In this document: piece after piece, positions 25,607 through 35,112 of the stretch
How the letters are laid out: each line of letters begins with the position of its first letter
Position numbering within the stretch: position 1 is the first letter of the stretch
Assembly (NCBI RefSeq): GCF_030410375.1
Contig: NZ_JAUHHE010000014.1
Span: 1-64,000, forward strand
DNA from: Zwartia vadi
GTDB lineage: Bacteria > Pseudomonadota > Gammaproteobacteria > Burkholderiales > Burkholderiaceae_B
Direction of reading: 5' to 3'
Length of the DNA stretch: 64,000 bases
Notes under the pieces: generated by a model
Told to the model about the DNA's origin: nothing
The model's input: the letters and a program-made list of their open reading frames with translations, nothing else
Databases searched by the model: none
Made by a program: the position numbers and the translations under genes

Positions 25607-28201
25607 ATGCGTTTTGACAAATTAACGACCAAGTTTCAACAAGCACTCGCAGATGCCCAGAGCCTGGCTGCGCGTAACGACCATCCTTACATAGAACCTG
25701 CCCACGTCTTGTCCGCCTTATTGGCCGATAGCGAGAGTGGCGCCGGCAGTCTGTTAGCGCGTGCCGGCGTGGCAATCAATCGCTTGCAGCCTGCTCTGGA
25801 CACGATTGTTAAAGGCCTGCCTCAGGTAAAGGGTGGCGATGGCAACATCCAAGTCAGTCGCGATTTGCAATCAGTTTTTACTCGCGTAGACAAAGAGGCC
25901 GCTAAACGTGGCGATACTTACATTCCGAGCGAGTTGTTTCTGCTCGCCTTGTCTGAGGACAAGGGTGACGTCGGGCGAGCGCTCAAAGAGGCAGGGCTTC
26001 AGCGTCAGGCACTAGACTCAGCTATTGATGCTGTGCGGAGAGGTTCCTCCGTGCAGGATCAGGAAGGCGAGTCCAACCGCGAGGCGTTGGCCAAATATAC
26101 GACAGATCTCACTGAGCGCGCGCGTCAGGGCAAGCTTGATCCCGTCATTGGTCGGGATGACGAGATTCGCAGAGCGATTCAAATTCTGCAGCGCCGGACT
26201 AAAAATAATCCTGTGCTGATTGGTGAGCCTGGTGTGGGTAAAACCGCGATTGTCGAGGGTTTGGCTCAGCGTATCGTGAACGATGAGGTCCCTGAGACTC
26301 TGCGAGGCAAGCGTGTGCTGTCGCTGGACTTGGCGAGTTTGCTCGCCGGTGCGAAGTTCCGTGGCGAGTTTGAAGAGCGTCTTAAAGCTGTCTTGAAAGA
26401 ACTCGCTCAAGACGATGGTAGCTACATCATTTTCATTGATGAGATCCACACCATGGTTGGGGCGGGTAAAGCCGAAGGCGCCATGGATGCCGGCAATATG
26501 CTCAAGCCTGCGCTGGCCCGCGGTGAATTGCATTGCATTGGCGCGACTACTCTCGATGAGTATCGCAAATACATTGAAAAAGATGCTGCGCTTGAACGCC
26601 GTTTTCAAAAAGTGCTTGTCGACGAGCCCGATGTGGAATCGACCATCGCGATCTTGCGTGGTTTGCAGGAGCGCTATGAGTTACACCATGGTGTCGAAAT
26701 TACCGACCCTGCGATCGTCGCCGCAGCCGAGCTCTCGCATCGATACATTACAGATCGTTTCCTGCCCGACAAGGCAATTGATCTGATCGATGAGGCTGCT
26801 TCACGCATTCGAATGGAAATCGACTCCAAGCCTGAGGTGATGGATCGACTCGATCGTCGCATTATTCAATTGAAGATCGAGCGCGAAGCCGTCAAAAAAG
26901 AAACTGACGAAGGTTCTATCCGCCGATTCCAGATGATCGAGGAAGAACTTGAAAAGCTCCAGCGTGAATACAACGATTTCGAAGTGATTTGGAAAAGTGA
27001 AAAAGCTGCTGTTCAAGGCACTCAGTCGATCAAAGAGGAGATTGAGCGTGCGCGTGCCGAAATGGCGGAGCTACAGCGCAAAGGTCAGTTCGATAAGCTT
27101 GCCGAGATCCAGTACGGCACCTTGCCTGAGCTTGAGTCCCGCCTCAAGGCGGCTGAGGGTTCTGCCGAGGCAAAAGCGCCGGGTGAGCGTCCGAAGCTTT
27201 TGCGCACTCAAGTTGGTGCCGAGGAAATCGCCGAAGTCGTATCGCGTGCGACGGGTATTCCTGTCTCCAAAATGATGCAGGGCGAACGTGACAAATTGCT
27301 CAAGATGGAAGAGCGTTTGCATGATCGTGTGATTGGCCAGGATGAGGCTGTTGGCTTGGTGGCTGATGCGATTCGACGCTCCCGTGCGGGTTTGTCTGAT
27401 CCTTCGCGTCCTTACGGTTCGTTCTTGTTTCTTGGGCCGACAGGTGTTGGAAAGACAGAGCTCACACGCGCGCTGGCTGATTTCATGTTCGATTCAGATG
27501 AGCATCTCATCCGTATTGACATGAGTGAGTTCATGGAAAAGCATTCGGTTGCGAGATTAATCGGCGCGCCTCCAGGCTACGTTGGCTATGAAGAGGGCGG
27601 GTATCTGACCGAGGCGGTTCGCCGTAAACCCTACAGCGTTGTGTTACTCGATGAGGTTGAAAAGGCGCATCCAGATGTTTTCAATGTCCTGCTTCAGGTT
27701 CTGGATGATGGTCGCTTGACCGATGGTCAGGGGCGCACAGTTGATTTCCGTAATACGGTGATCGTGATGACCTCTAACCTTGGTTCTCAGCACATTCAGG
27801 CGATGGTGGGCAAGCCTTACGAAGCGGTCAAAGAAGTTGTATGGGAAGAACTCAAACAACATTTCCGTCCTGAGTTTCTGAACAGGATTGACGAGGTTGT
27901 CGTCTTCCATGCTCTGCAAAGCCAGCATATCGAAAAGATTGCGGGTATTCAGATTAGACGCTTGGCGCGTCGGATGGAGCAGCAGGAAATGCGTCTGGAG
28001 GTCTCAGATGCGGCACTGGCTGAGCTTGCACGCGAAGGCTTTGATCCGGTCTTTGGTGCCCGTCCGCTCAAGCGTTCGATTCAGCAGCAGTTGGAAAACC
28101 CAATTGCCAAGCTGATTCTGGAGGGGAAGTTTGGGCCAAAAGATGTCGTCCCAGTCGATTGGCGCGATGGTAATTTTGTCTTTGAGCGAACCCTTCAGTA
28201 A
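25607..28201 (+). CDS. clpB: ATP-dependent chaperone ClpB
   Basis: Hexameric AAA+ disaggregase that works with DnaK to rescue aggregated proteins. The protein has a Clp-N domain ([20 protein letters not shown]), first Walker A GEPGVGKT (206-213), the long M-domain coiled coil (about 400-520), second Walker [10 protein letters not shown], and the pore loops [11 protein letters not shown] and [13 protein letters not shown]. The ATG at 25607 follows TAGGAG and gives 864 residues, the normal length. An upstream in-frame start at 25568 would add 13 unrelated residues. A sigma-32 type promoter precedes it. Confidence 0.97.
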   Translation: MRFDKLTTKFQQALADAQSLAARNDHPYIEPAHVLSALLADSESGAGSLLARAGVAINRLQPALDTIVKGLPQVKGGDGNIQVSRDLQSVFTRVDKEAAKRGDTYIPSELFLLALSEDKGDVGRALKEAGLQRQALDSAIDAVRRGSSVQDQEGESNREALAKYTTDLTERARQGKLDPVIGRDDEIRRAIQILQRRTKNNPVLIGEPGVGKTAIVEGLAQRIVNDEVPETLRGKRVLSLDLASLLAGAKFRGEFEERLKAVLKELAQDDGSYIIFIDEIHTMVGAGKAEGAMDAGNMLKPALARGELHCIGATTLDEYRKYIEKDAALERRFQKVLVDEPDVESTIAILRGLQERYELHHGVEITDPAIVAAAELSHRYITDRFLPDKAIDLIDEAASRIRMEIDSKPEVMDRLDRRIIQLKIEREAVKKETDEGSIRRFQMIEEELEKLQREYNDFEVIWKSEKAAVQGTQSIKEEIERARAEMAELQRKGQFDKLAEIQYGTLPELESRLKAAEGSAEAKAPGERPKLLRTQVGAEEIAEVVSRATGIPVSKMMQGERDKLLKMEERLHDRVIGQDEAVGLVADAIRRSRAGLSDPSRPYGSFLFLGPTGVGKTELTRALADFMFDSDEHLIRIDMSEFMEKHSVARLIGAPPGYVGYEEGGYLTEAVRRKPYSVVLLDEVEKAHPDVFNVLLQVLDDGRLTDGQGRTVDFRNTVIVMTSNLGSQHIQAMVGKPYEAVKEVVWEELKQHFRPEFLNRIDEVVVFHALQSQHIEKIAGIQIRRLARRMEQQEMRLEVSDAALAELAREGFDPVFGARPLKRSIQQQLENPIAKLILEGKFGPKDVVPVDWRDGNFVFERTLQ

Positions 28202-28230
28202 CAGTCGCTCTCACTTGTTTGCATGACAAA

Positions 28231-28265
28231 AATCGGCCCAACGTTTTCAAAGCGTTGGGCCGATT
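28231..28265 (-). terminator. Strong hairpin terminator between clpB and the ABC importer operon
   Basis: A perfect 13-bp stem (AATCGGCCCAACG paired with CGTTGGGCCGATT) has a 9-base loop. On the minus strand the stem ends in a run of five T, so it terminates the importer operon, whose last stop is at 28287. On the plus strand there is no T-run, but the hairpin may also define the clpB 3' end. Confidence 0.85.
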
Positions 28266-28286
28266 GTCTGTAGATAACGTTTGAGT

Positions 28287-29279
28287 CTAGACCGCGATCG
28301 CTGTCTGATCGGTTCTGTGGCAGCGCGCACTGTGATCCGGTGTGATTTTGATAATCTCAGGCACACTTTGGCGGCACGAATCAATCGCAAGGCTACAACG
28401 GTCCGCAAAAACGCAACCAGGGGGCAAGTTACTCAGGTCGGGAGGCGAGCCTGGTATGGTTTCAAGTCGCGTACCTTTTGCGACATTGCCGTGTGCCAGA
28501 CTCTTGAGCAGTGCGCGCGTGTAGGGATGACGCGGGGTGCGCATCAGCGTTCTAGTTGTGCCTTCCTCGACGATACGACCCGCATACATGACAGCAATCC
28601 GGTCGGCCACCTCCACTGCAGCACCAATGTCGTGGGTCACAAAAATGACTGATAGACCAAGCTCGCGCTGCAATTCGCGTAAGAGCAACAAAATTTGAAT
28701 TTGCACGGTAGCATCAAGCGCCGTGGTCGGTTCGTCTGCAAGCAAAAGCTGAGGGTGGCTGGCCAGCGCAAGCGAAATCATCGCGCGCTGTCTCATCCCG
28801 CCGGACATTTCATGGGGGTAGGCATCGAGGCGACGTTCCGGACTTGGGATCCGAACACGTTCGAAAAGTGACAACGCACGGGCACGCGCGGCTTCCTTTC
28901 CGATCGACTCGTGACGCAGGATCGCTTCAATGATTTGCTCGCCCACTGTGTAGACAGGATCAAGCGCAAGAAGGGGTTCCTGAAAAATCATCGAGGCGAT
29001 TTTGCCTCTGAAACTCGAAAGATCGGCGTCAGACAAGGTCACGACATCCTGGTCTCCAACGATGATTTGTCCCTCGAGTTTTGACTTGTCAGGATTATGC
29101 AGACGAAGGATTGAGCGCAGTGTCACGCTTTTGCCAGAGCCGGACTCTCCAATCAACGCCACAACTTCGCCTCGCTTGACGGACAAGTTAACGCCAGACA
29201 CCGCACGAACGGGCTTGCGCCCCCCGGTAAAGGTGACCGTCAGATCACGGATGTCGATAAAAGGTTTTTCTTGGTTCAT
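28287..29279 (-). CDS. Peptide/opine-type ABC transporter ATP-binding protein (DppD/OppD-like)
   Basis: A 330-residue ATPase of the oligopeptide family. Walker A is GESGSGKS, the ABC signature is MSGGMRQRAMIS, and Walker B is LLLADEPTTALD. The C-terminal extension has the family's cysteine cluster (CVFADRCSLAIDSC ... RCHR), expected to hold a 4Fe-4S or metal site as in other OppD/DppD proteins. It overlaps the stop/start junction with the next ATPase gene by 1 bp and is the last gene of the operon. Confidence 0.92.
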   Translation of the reverse strand: MNQEKPFIDIRDLTVTFTGGRKPVRAVSGVNLSVKRGEVVALIGESGSGKSVTLRSILRLHNPDKSKLEGQIIVGDQDVVTLSDADLSSFRGKIASMIFQEPLLALDPVYTVGEQIIEAILRHESIGKEAARARALSLFERVRIPSPERRLDAYPHEMSGGMRQRAMISLALASHPQLLLADEPTTALDATVQIQILLLLRELQRELGLSVIFVTHDIGAAVEVADRIAVMYAGRIVEEGTTRTLMRTPRHPYTRALLKSLAHGNVAKGTRLETIPGSPPDLSNLPPGCVFADRCSLAIDSCRQSVPEIIKITPDHSARCHRTDQTAIAV

Positions 29280-30331
29280 TACGCTGCCTCCTGAGCCGCT
29301 TTGGGCGCTTCAGTATGGCCACTATTGATGACATGCATCAGGCAGGCCACGCCGTGCCCGTCTTTTGACATAGCCAATGGGGGCATTTTTTCGGAACAGA
29401 CCGCTTGCGCATGCACGCAGCGCGTGTGGAAGCGACAGCCAGAGGGTGGGTTGATCGGATTGGGCGGATCTCCAGCCAGAGGTGGTTCTTCAGTTCTGTT
29501 GTCGGGATCCATCGAGGGAACCGAGGACAGCAGGGCGCGTGTATAGGGATGTTGAGGCGTTTCAAAGAGCGTCTCGCAGTCACCGATCTCCACCACTTGG
29601 CCAAGGTACATCACCATCACGCGATCCGAGATGTAACGCACAACGTTCAAATCGTGGCTGATAAAAACATAAGTCAGTCCAAAGTCTTCTTTGAGATCGA
29701 GCAGCAAGTTCAACACCTGTGCCTCGACTGACTTATCGAGAGCAGATACAGCCTCATCCAATATGATCAAGCGTGACTGCAAAGCAAGTGCGCGCGCAAT
29801 GTTGACGCGTTGGCGCTGACCACCCGACAACTCATGCGGGTACCGTTCAGCAAATCGCACGGGATCAAGACCCACGCGTCTAAGTAGGTCTCGCGCCCGT
29901 TCAATGGCTTCGTTCTTTGGCACGCCGTGCACTTGAGGCGCGAATGCAATAGAGTCCTCGATCGTTAATCGGGGATTCAGCGAGGCATAGCTGTCTTGAA
30001 AAACCATTTGTGCTTGCCGGCGAAACTCTTTGAGTGAGAGATCACGACTGCCGACGGACATGCCGTCAAAAATGATGTCGCCGTTATCGGGTGTGATGAG
30101 GTTCATCAGCAAGCGCGCGGTGGTGGACTTTCCACAGCCTGATTCGCCTACGACGCCAAGCGTTTCTCCTTTGCGCACCATAAAGTCGATACCATCGACG
30201 GCGCGCACCACACCACCGCCTCGGCCAAGCATATCTTTTTTGAGAGCAAAGTGTTTGATCAGGTTTTTAACCATCAGCAGCGGCTGAGCCTGACCACCAA
30301 TATCCGGTTGAGTGTTCACGATAGTATTCAT
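29279..30331 (-). CDS. Peptide/opine-type ABC transporter ATP-binding protein (DppF/OppF-like)
   Basis: A 350-residue ATPase that pairs with the DppD-like protein. Walker A is GESGCGKS, the signature is LSGGQRQRVNIA and Walker B is LIILDEAVSALD. The C-terminal region has CRFHTRCVHAQAVC, the conserved OppF-type cysteines. Overlaps both neighbours by 1 bp, so the four transport genes are one transcript. The Walker B segment has EAVSALD where the twin ATPase has EPTTALD, as is usual for OppF/DppF. Confidence 0.92.
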   Translation of the reverse strand: MNTIVNTQPDIGGQAQPLLMVKNLIKHFALKKDMLGRGGGVVRAVDGIDFMVRKGETLGVVGESGCGKSTTARLLMNLITPDNGDIIFDGMSVGSRDLSLKEFRRQAQMVFQDSYASLNPRLTIEDSIAFAPQVHGVPKNEAIERARDLLRRVGLDPVRFAERYPHELSGGQRQRVNIARALALQSRLIILDEAVSALDKSVEAQVLNLLLDLKEDFGLTYVFISHDLNVVRYISDRVMVMYLGQVVEIGDCETLFETPQHPYTRALLSSVPSMDPDNRTEEPPLAGDPPNPINPPSGCRFHTRCVHAQAVCSEKMPPLAMSKDGHGVACLMHVINSGHTEAPKAAQEAA

Positions 30332-31224
30332 CAGTTCTTGATCTCCATGGCGTTGCGCAAGCCATCCGAGAGCAGGTTAAAAGCGATTGAGGTCACAAAG
30401 ATCATCACGCCAGGCAGGGCGGCAATCCAGGGCTGAACGTAGATTGCGGTGCGAAGTGTGTTGAGCATCAGTCCCCACTCAGGCTCGGGAGGCTTGACAC
30501 CCAGTCCCAAAAAGCTCAGGCCTGAAGCGAGAATCATTGAGACGGCAATCAAGCTGGTTGCATAGACAAAGATGGGTCCTAGAACGTTACCCAGCACATG
30601 AACGCGAACAATCGTGAAAGCGTTGGCTCCTGAGGCGCGCGCCGCATCGACAAAGTCTCTCCCTCTGATCTGTGTGGTCACACTTTCCGCTACACGCGCG
30701 ATCGGAGGAATAAAGACAATGGTGAGAGAGATTAGAGAGTTGGTAATTCCTGCGCCCAAGACACCTGACAGCGCAATGGCCAGCAAAACAGAAGGGAAAG
30801 CATAAAAAACGTCAATCGTGCGCATGATGACGGTATTGATTGTTCCACCCGCATAGCCTGCGATCAGACCAATCACCGAACCTATGCCAAACGCTAGAAT
30901 CACAGGCGTAATACCCATGAATAAGGAAAGTTTGGCGCCTACGACGAGCCTACTCAACATGTCGCGGCCAAGTTCATCGGTGCCCAGTAGGTGATTGGGA
31001 AAGCCGATTGGCTTGAGTCGTTTAATGATGGAGGACTGAAACGGATCGTGTGGAACTAACCAAGGTCCAAAGATGGCCATGATTAGTAGGATCAAAATAA
31101 CGATGCCGGCAAAGACGGCAACCTTGTCGCGCAGGAAACGTTGTCCAACGTTTTTCCAATAACCCGTGGATTTTTCCATGGCGACTGCAGGGACTTTGGA
31201 AGGATCGACTGTGATGTTGAGCAT
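30331..31224 (-). CDS. Peptide/opine-type ABC transporter permease (DppC-like)
   Basis: A 297-residue permease with about six helices. The first is at about residues 35-57 (VAVFAGIVILILLIMAIFGPW), followed by the HDPFQSS motif typical of OppC/DppC N-termini. The EAA loop that contacts the ATPase is ESVTTQIRGRDFVDAARASGA. It lies 16 bp after the DppB-like gene. Together with DppB it forms the import channel. Confidence 0.93.
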   Translation of the reverse strand: MLNITVDPSKVPAVAMEKSTGYWKNVGQRFLRDKVAVFAGIVILILLIMAIFGPWLVPHDPFQSSIIKRLKPIGFPNHLLGTDELGRDMLSRLVVGAKLSLFMGITPVILAFGIGSVIGLIAGYAGGTINTVIMRTIDVFYAFPSVLLAIALSGVLGAGITNSLISLTIVFIPPIARVAESVTTQIRGRDFVDAARASGANAFTIVRVHVLGNVLGPIFVYATSLIAVSMILASGLSFLGLGVKPPEPEWGLMLNTLRTAIYVQPWIAALPGVMIFVTSIAFNLLSDGLRNAMEIKN

Positions 31225-31240
31225 GTGAATCCCCTGTTCC

Positions 31241-32194
31241 TTAGCTACGCGCGATGCGAGGATCGAGCAGGGTCTGAATGACGTCTACGATCATGTTGAG
31301 CACAACGAAGAACATCGCCAGTACAAGAATCGTACCTTGGAGGAGCGGGAGGTCTCGTTGGAAGATTGCCGCATTCAACAAGAATCCAGTTCCCGGCCAT
31401 GAAAATACGGTTTCGATCAGGATCGAGCCACCTAGCAAGTAGCCAAGTTGTAAGCCCATCACCGCCAAAGCTGTTGGTGCAGAGTTTTTGACTACATGCA
31501 TGAAAATTCCCACATTGGTCATGCCTTTTGCACGGAGTCCGACGATGAATTCCTGCGCAAGAATATCCGCCACCAATGCGCGAACTGTCCGGGCGATGAT
31601 GCCCATCGGGATCACACTCATGGTGACCGCAGGGAGAATCAAGTGCTTGATGTGCTCCCAGTCCCAGACCCAGTCGGCCGAGCCGCCGGGACCGGCTCCG
31701 CTAGGCGGTAGCATCATGAGGGTTGAGCTGAAAATAATGACTAGTACCATGCCAAGCCAGTAGTGAGGCACGCTCACGCCAAGTACGGAAGTCAGTGAAG
31801 CAGCTTTATCAATCCAGGAGTTTTGAAAGTAACCTGCGACAAAGCCAAACAAGCTGCCAAAAATGAAACCAATGATGGTTGCAAACACTGCGAGTCTGAG
31901 GGTATTTCCAACTGCTTTAATGACCTCTTCCGTGACAGGGCGGTTGGTTGCGATCGATGTTCCCAAGTCACCTTGAATGGCACGTGCAACCCAGTGAAAA
32001 AACTGTTCGGGATATGAGCGATTGAAACCATAAAGATCCATTAATTGATCGCGTAAGTCCTGAGATGCATCAGGAGGCAAAATCGCCATCAGTGGATCGC
32101 CCGGCGCTAAATGAACAAGTGAGAAACAGACGAGTGCTACGCCTACCATAATCGGGAGGGTGTAAACCAGACGCCTCAGAAGAAAGCTAAGCAT
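31241..32194 (-). CDS. Peptide/opine-type ABC transporter permease (DppB-like)
   Basis: A 317-residue permease with about six helices. It starts with the conserved LLRRLVYTLPIMVGVALVCF and has the LAPGDP motif and the EAA loop RTVRALVADILAQEFIVGLRA-type segment. It follows the binding-protein gene after a hairpin terminator and 111 bp, so it is expressed less than the binding protein, as is common in such operons. The transport substrate cannot be read from the permease. Confidence 0.93.
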   Translation of the reverse strand: MLSFLLRRLVYTLPIMVGVALVCFSLVHLAPGDPLMAILPPDASQDLRDQLMDLYGFNRSYPEQFFHWVARAIQGDLGTSIATNRPVTEEVIKAVGNTLRLAVFATIIGFIFGSLFGFVAGYFQNSWIDKAASLTSVLGVSVPHYWLGMVLVIIFSSTLMMLPPSGAGPGGSADWVWDWEHIKHLILPAVTMSVIPMGIIARTVRALVADILAQEFIVGLRAKGMTNVGIFMHVVKNSAPTALAVMGLQLGYLLGGSILIETVFSWPGTGFLLNAAIFQRDLPLLQGTILVLAMFFVVLNMIVDVIQTLLDPRIARS

Positions 32195-32238
32195 TAGAGG
32201 AGGTCTCAGAAAAAGGGTTGGGGGTCGTCACGAAACTG

Positions 32239-32262
32239 AAATAGACACAAAAATAGACACAA
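32239..32262. repeat. Tandem 12-bp direct repeat between binding protein and permease genes
   Basis: Two exact copies of AAATAGACACAA lie side by side, between the hairpin terminator and the DppB-like gene. They may be a recent slippage duplication. No known site is recognised in the unit. Confidence 0.7.
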
Positions 32263-32298
32263 AAAAGCTCGCCACACCAAAAAGATGTGACGAGCTTT
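32259..32298 (-). terminator. Attenuator/terminator hairpin after the binding-protein gene
   Basis: Read on the minus strand, a 15-bp stem with two G-U pairs (arms 32264-32278 and 32284-32298, 5-base loop) ends in a T-run. It lies right after the stop of the periplasmic binding protein at 32306 and before the permease genes. Such hairpins commonly raise the ratio of binding protein to permease. Confidence 0.85.
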
Positions 32299-32305
32299 GA
32301 CGGTT

Positions 32306-33982
32306 TTACTGAATGTTCATTGTCGCAAGATCGATGAACCAGTTCTGTGGCTGAACAACATCCTTGACCCTCTTGCTCATCGCACGAGGACCAGCATCGT
32401 GGGCAACCCAGACAAAAGGAGCATCATTGACGATTTGAGTGTGGAGGTTTGCAAGCGCGACATCACGCTCTTTTGCATCAAATGTAGTGCGTGCCTTCGT
32501 CACAAGGGCTTCGACTTCTGGGCTGTTGTAGTAGCCCCAGTTGTTCGAAACAGGAGGGAATGTTCCTTTGCTGCTAAAGCGCACCATACCAAAGAATGGA
32601 TCCATTGCCGAGAAGCTGACGTTGATCGCATTCGCACCGTTGGCGGATGAGTCTTTAGCACCCTTGCGCCAGTTGGTAAACAGGGTGTTCCATTCGATGA
32701 CATCGAACTCAACGTTGAAGAAGCACTTTTTCAGTGACTCTTGAACGAATTCGTTCATTGGTAGTGGTTGCATCTGACCAGAACCTGAAGCGGAAATCTG
32801 CACTTTGACTTTTAAAGGCTTGGCAGCAGAGAAGCCTGCGTCAGCCATCAGCTTTTGAGCGGCTTTAGGATCGTATTTAACATCGAAAGAGGGTTTGCCG
32901 AACCAGGGGTGATCAGGCGCCATGGTGCCTTTTGGAATCCCCATGATGCCGCCAAGCAAGGTCTTGAGACCTTCGCGATCCACGCACAAGTTTGCTGCTT
33001 GACGTACGCGCTTGTCCAGCCAAGGTGAGCCCTCGGCAAACGAGAGCTGCCAAGGCCAAACGTGTGGCTGTGGGTTGCTGTAGATCGTGAAGCCACGCTG
33101 TTTGATTTGAGGCATGGCGTCTGGAGCAGGCGCTTCGATCCAGTCAACTTGACCAGAAAGCAGGGCTGCGGTTCGTGCATTGGCCTCAGGGATCGGAAGT
33201 AAAACGACGCGATCAATTTTAGGGACGCGCTTTGGATCCCAGTAGTCTTTGTTTGCCACCATTTCAACACGTTCGCGCGGAACGAACCTCGCCATCTTGA
33301 ATGGACCGCTACCAGAGGCATCCGCTGCAAAAGCAGCCCAGGCTTGCTTGGCGCGCTCAGCTGGATTGGTGACTGATGCAGGCACAGCCGCAAGTTTTTT
33401 CTTCCAGTGCTCGGGCGAGGCGATAAACAGGTTGGTCAGGTTAATTGGGACAAACGCATCAGGTTCGCTGCTTGTGAGTTCGACTGTTAAATCATCGATT
33501 TTTCTGGCGCTGCGCAGAGTCGGCATGCGTGAGGCCGTTACGCCCACCTGCGAGGCATCAAAGTGGGGGGCGTCTTTGTCGAGTACTTTTTGTACGTTCC
33601 AGACGATCGCGTCGGCGTTGACAGGCGAGCCGTCATGAAACTTTACACCGGGACGAAGCTTGAAAATCCACTTTGTCTTGTCGTTCGGATTGACTTCCCA
33701 GGAAGTCGCCAAACCTGGGATTACAACACTTGGAACATCCGACTTTGAGAGATCCCACTGTGTCAACGAGTCGTACATGGGGATGCCGGTGAAACGGTTA
33801 CCCTCAAAACCTTGATCGGGCTGACCGAGTGTGCGTGGAATGTCGGCGGCAGTCATGCCGATACGCAAGACTTTTTCCTGTGCGGAGGCAGGAAGGGCTG
33901 CAACCATGGCAAGCGCTGTGGACAAGACGGTGAGTCCGAGTGGTTTGCCTACCAGGCGGGAAATCAACGTGTGTTGTTTCAT
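32306..33982 (-). CDS. Periplasmic peptide/opine-type ABC transporter substrate-binding protein (SBP family 5)
   Basis: A 558-residue binding protein with a signal peptide ending ALPASA before QEKVLRIGM. Family 5 signatures include KWIFKLRPGVKFHDGSPVNA and an internal GSGPFKM segment. Family members bind di- and oligopeptides, opines, nickel, glutathione or hydantoins. The divergent racemase gene hints at amino acid derivatives, which is inference. A terminator separates it from the four transport genes, and a candidate promoter lies at 34007-34034. Confidence 0.92.
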   Translation of the reverse strand: MKQHTLISRLVGKPLGLTVLSTALAMVAALPASAQEKVLRIGMTAADIPRTLGQPDQGFEGNRFTGIPMYDSLTQWDLSKSDVPSVVIPGLATSWEVNPNDKTKWIFKLRPGVKFHDGSPVNADAIVWNVQKVLDKDAPHFDASQVGVTASRMPTLRSARKIDDLTVELTSSEPDAFVPINLTNLFIASPEHWKKKLAAVPASVTNPAERAKQAWAAFAADASGSGPFKMARFVPRERVEMVANKDYWDPKRVPKIDRVVLLPIPEANARTAALLSGQVDWIEAPAPDAMPQIKQRGFTIYSNPQPHVWPWQLSFAEGSPWLDKRVRQAANLCVDREGLKTLLGGIMGIPKGTMAPDHPWFGKPSFDVKYDPKAAQKLMADAGFSAAKPLKVKVQISASGSGQMQPLPMNEFVQESLKKCFFNVEFDVIEWNTLFTNWRKGAKDSSANGANAINVSFSAMDPFFGMVRFSSKGTFPPVSNNWGYYNSPEVEALVTKARTTFDAKERDVALANLHTQIVNDAPFVWVAHDAGPRAMSKRVKDVVQPQNWFIDLATMNIQ

Positions 33983-34006
33983 GGAATCTCCAGTAATTCG
34001 GTTGTA

Positions 34007-34034
34007 AAAATATAGCTAACAGGTTTTGCTGCAA
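34007..34034 (-). promoter_or_regulatory. Candidate sigma-70 promoter of the ABC importer operon
   Basis: Read on the minus strand, TTGCAG and TATTTT are 16 bp apart, about 25 bp before the start codon. The match is moderate. It lies in the 362-bp divergent region 33983-34344, the longest gene-free stretch in the window. Apart from this and a GTACGTAC-containing segment near 34114, I see no clear operator there. Confidence 0.35.
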
Positions 34035-34344
34035 ATCTGATACTTTTAGACCGGTCTCTATTGTCTGCCTCCAGCTCGAGTAAGCCATCGTGACCGATGT
34101 ATGACCAGTGGTACGTACGACGTATTGAGATACGTTTTCTTATCTAAGCAAAAATCGTGCCATTCATCACCTAAGCTTTTTTCTATGTTTGGTGAGAAAT
34201 GCCGTCGGTTTTTTTAGTTCTCTTTAAAATTACTTAACTTTCTATGCTCCATCGTGGTGTCTCATGTTCATTTTGGGGCATTTTTATCCAGATTGGTGCA
34301 AGAATTTTGTATCAATAGTAACTAAGGTAAACCAATTAGACACA

Positions 34345-35085
34345 ATGAAACTACTTCTCATAAACCCTAATACCTCGCAAGCCATGACGGCTGCGATTGC
34401 CAAGGGCGCGCAGGCTGTTGCGGGTCCAAATACTGAGATTATCGCCACGCAACCCACATTCGGCCCCTTGTCTATTGAAGGGCACTATGATGAGGCTTTT
34501 GCCGCCGCAGGTGTTGCCGAGCAAGTCAAGCTGGCTGCTTCATGGAGTCCTGACGCCGTGGTCTTGGCATGTTTTGGCGATCCCGGCTTGGAGGCTGCGC
34601 GTGAGGTGACTTCGGCACCTGTGCTTGGCATCGCAGAAGCGGCTTTTCATGCCGCAAGCATGCTTGCAACGGGCTTTTCAGTCGTGACGACGATGACACG
34701 CACATGCATCATCGCTGAGCGTCTGGTTCAGCGCTATGGGTTCGAGCATCAATGTCGCGGTGTGCATGGCACTGACATAGCGGTATTAGATCTCGAAGAT
34801 GGCGGAGAGGAAATCATCGGCCAGATTGAGCATGCTGCACGTGAAGCGCTCAAGCGAGATCGAAGCGGGGCAATCGTACTGGGCTGCGCCGGAATGACCA
34901 CGCTCTGCCATACATTGACTCAACGCCTCGGAGTGCCTGTCATTGATGGCGTCGCTGTTGCGGTCAAGTTTGCAGAGGCACTCTGCGCCTTGGGACTGGG
35001 AACAAGCAAACACGGTGACTATGCCACCCCCTTGCCAAAAGTCTACACTGGTTGGGCGGGACCCTTGGGTTGGCCCAAGGCGTAA
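34345..35085 (+). CDS. Asp/Glu/hydantoin racemase family protein
   Basis: A 246-residue cofactor-independent racemase. The two catalytic cysteines typical of the fold are C76 (in VVLACFGDPGLEAARE) and C181 (in IVLGCAGMT). The N-terminus LLINPNTS is the hallmark of hydantoin and allantoin racemases (HyuE/Dcg1 group). The ATG at 34345 begins this motif; the open frame from 34264 adds an unrelated stretch. It is divergent from the ABC importer, so it may act on the imported compound. The substrate (hydantoin, allantoin or another) is not decided by the sequence. Confidence 0.85.
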   Translation: MKLLLINPNTSQAMTAAIAKGAQAVAGPNTEIIATQPTFGPLSIEGHYDEAFAAAGVAEQVKLAASWSPDAVVLACFGDPGLEAAREVTSAPVLGIAEAAFHAASMLATGFSVVTTMTRTCIIAERLVQRYGFEHQCRGVHGTDIAVLDLEDGGEEIIGQIEHAAREALKRDRSGAIVLGCAGMTTLCHTLTQRLGVPVIDGVAVAVKFAEALCALGLGTSKHGDYATPLPKVYTGWAGPLGWPKA

Positions 35086-35112
35086 TGATTCAATCAACGG
35101 TATAGAGGCAGC

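Noticed and set aside
33983..34344. A hidden gene in the 362-bp gap between the binding protein and the racemase
   Set aside because: Short frames there lack ribosome sites and family motifs. I see only a likely promoter region and a GTACGTAC-containing stretch with no assigned factor.
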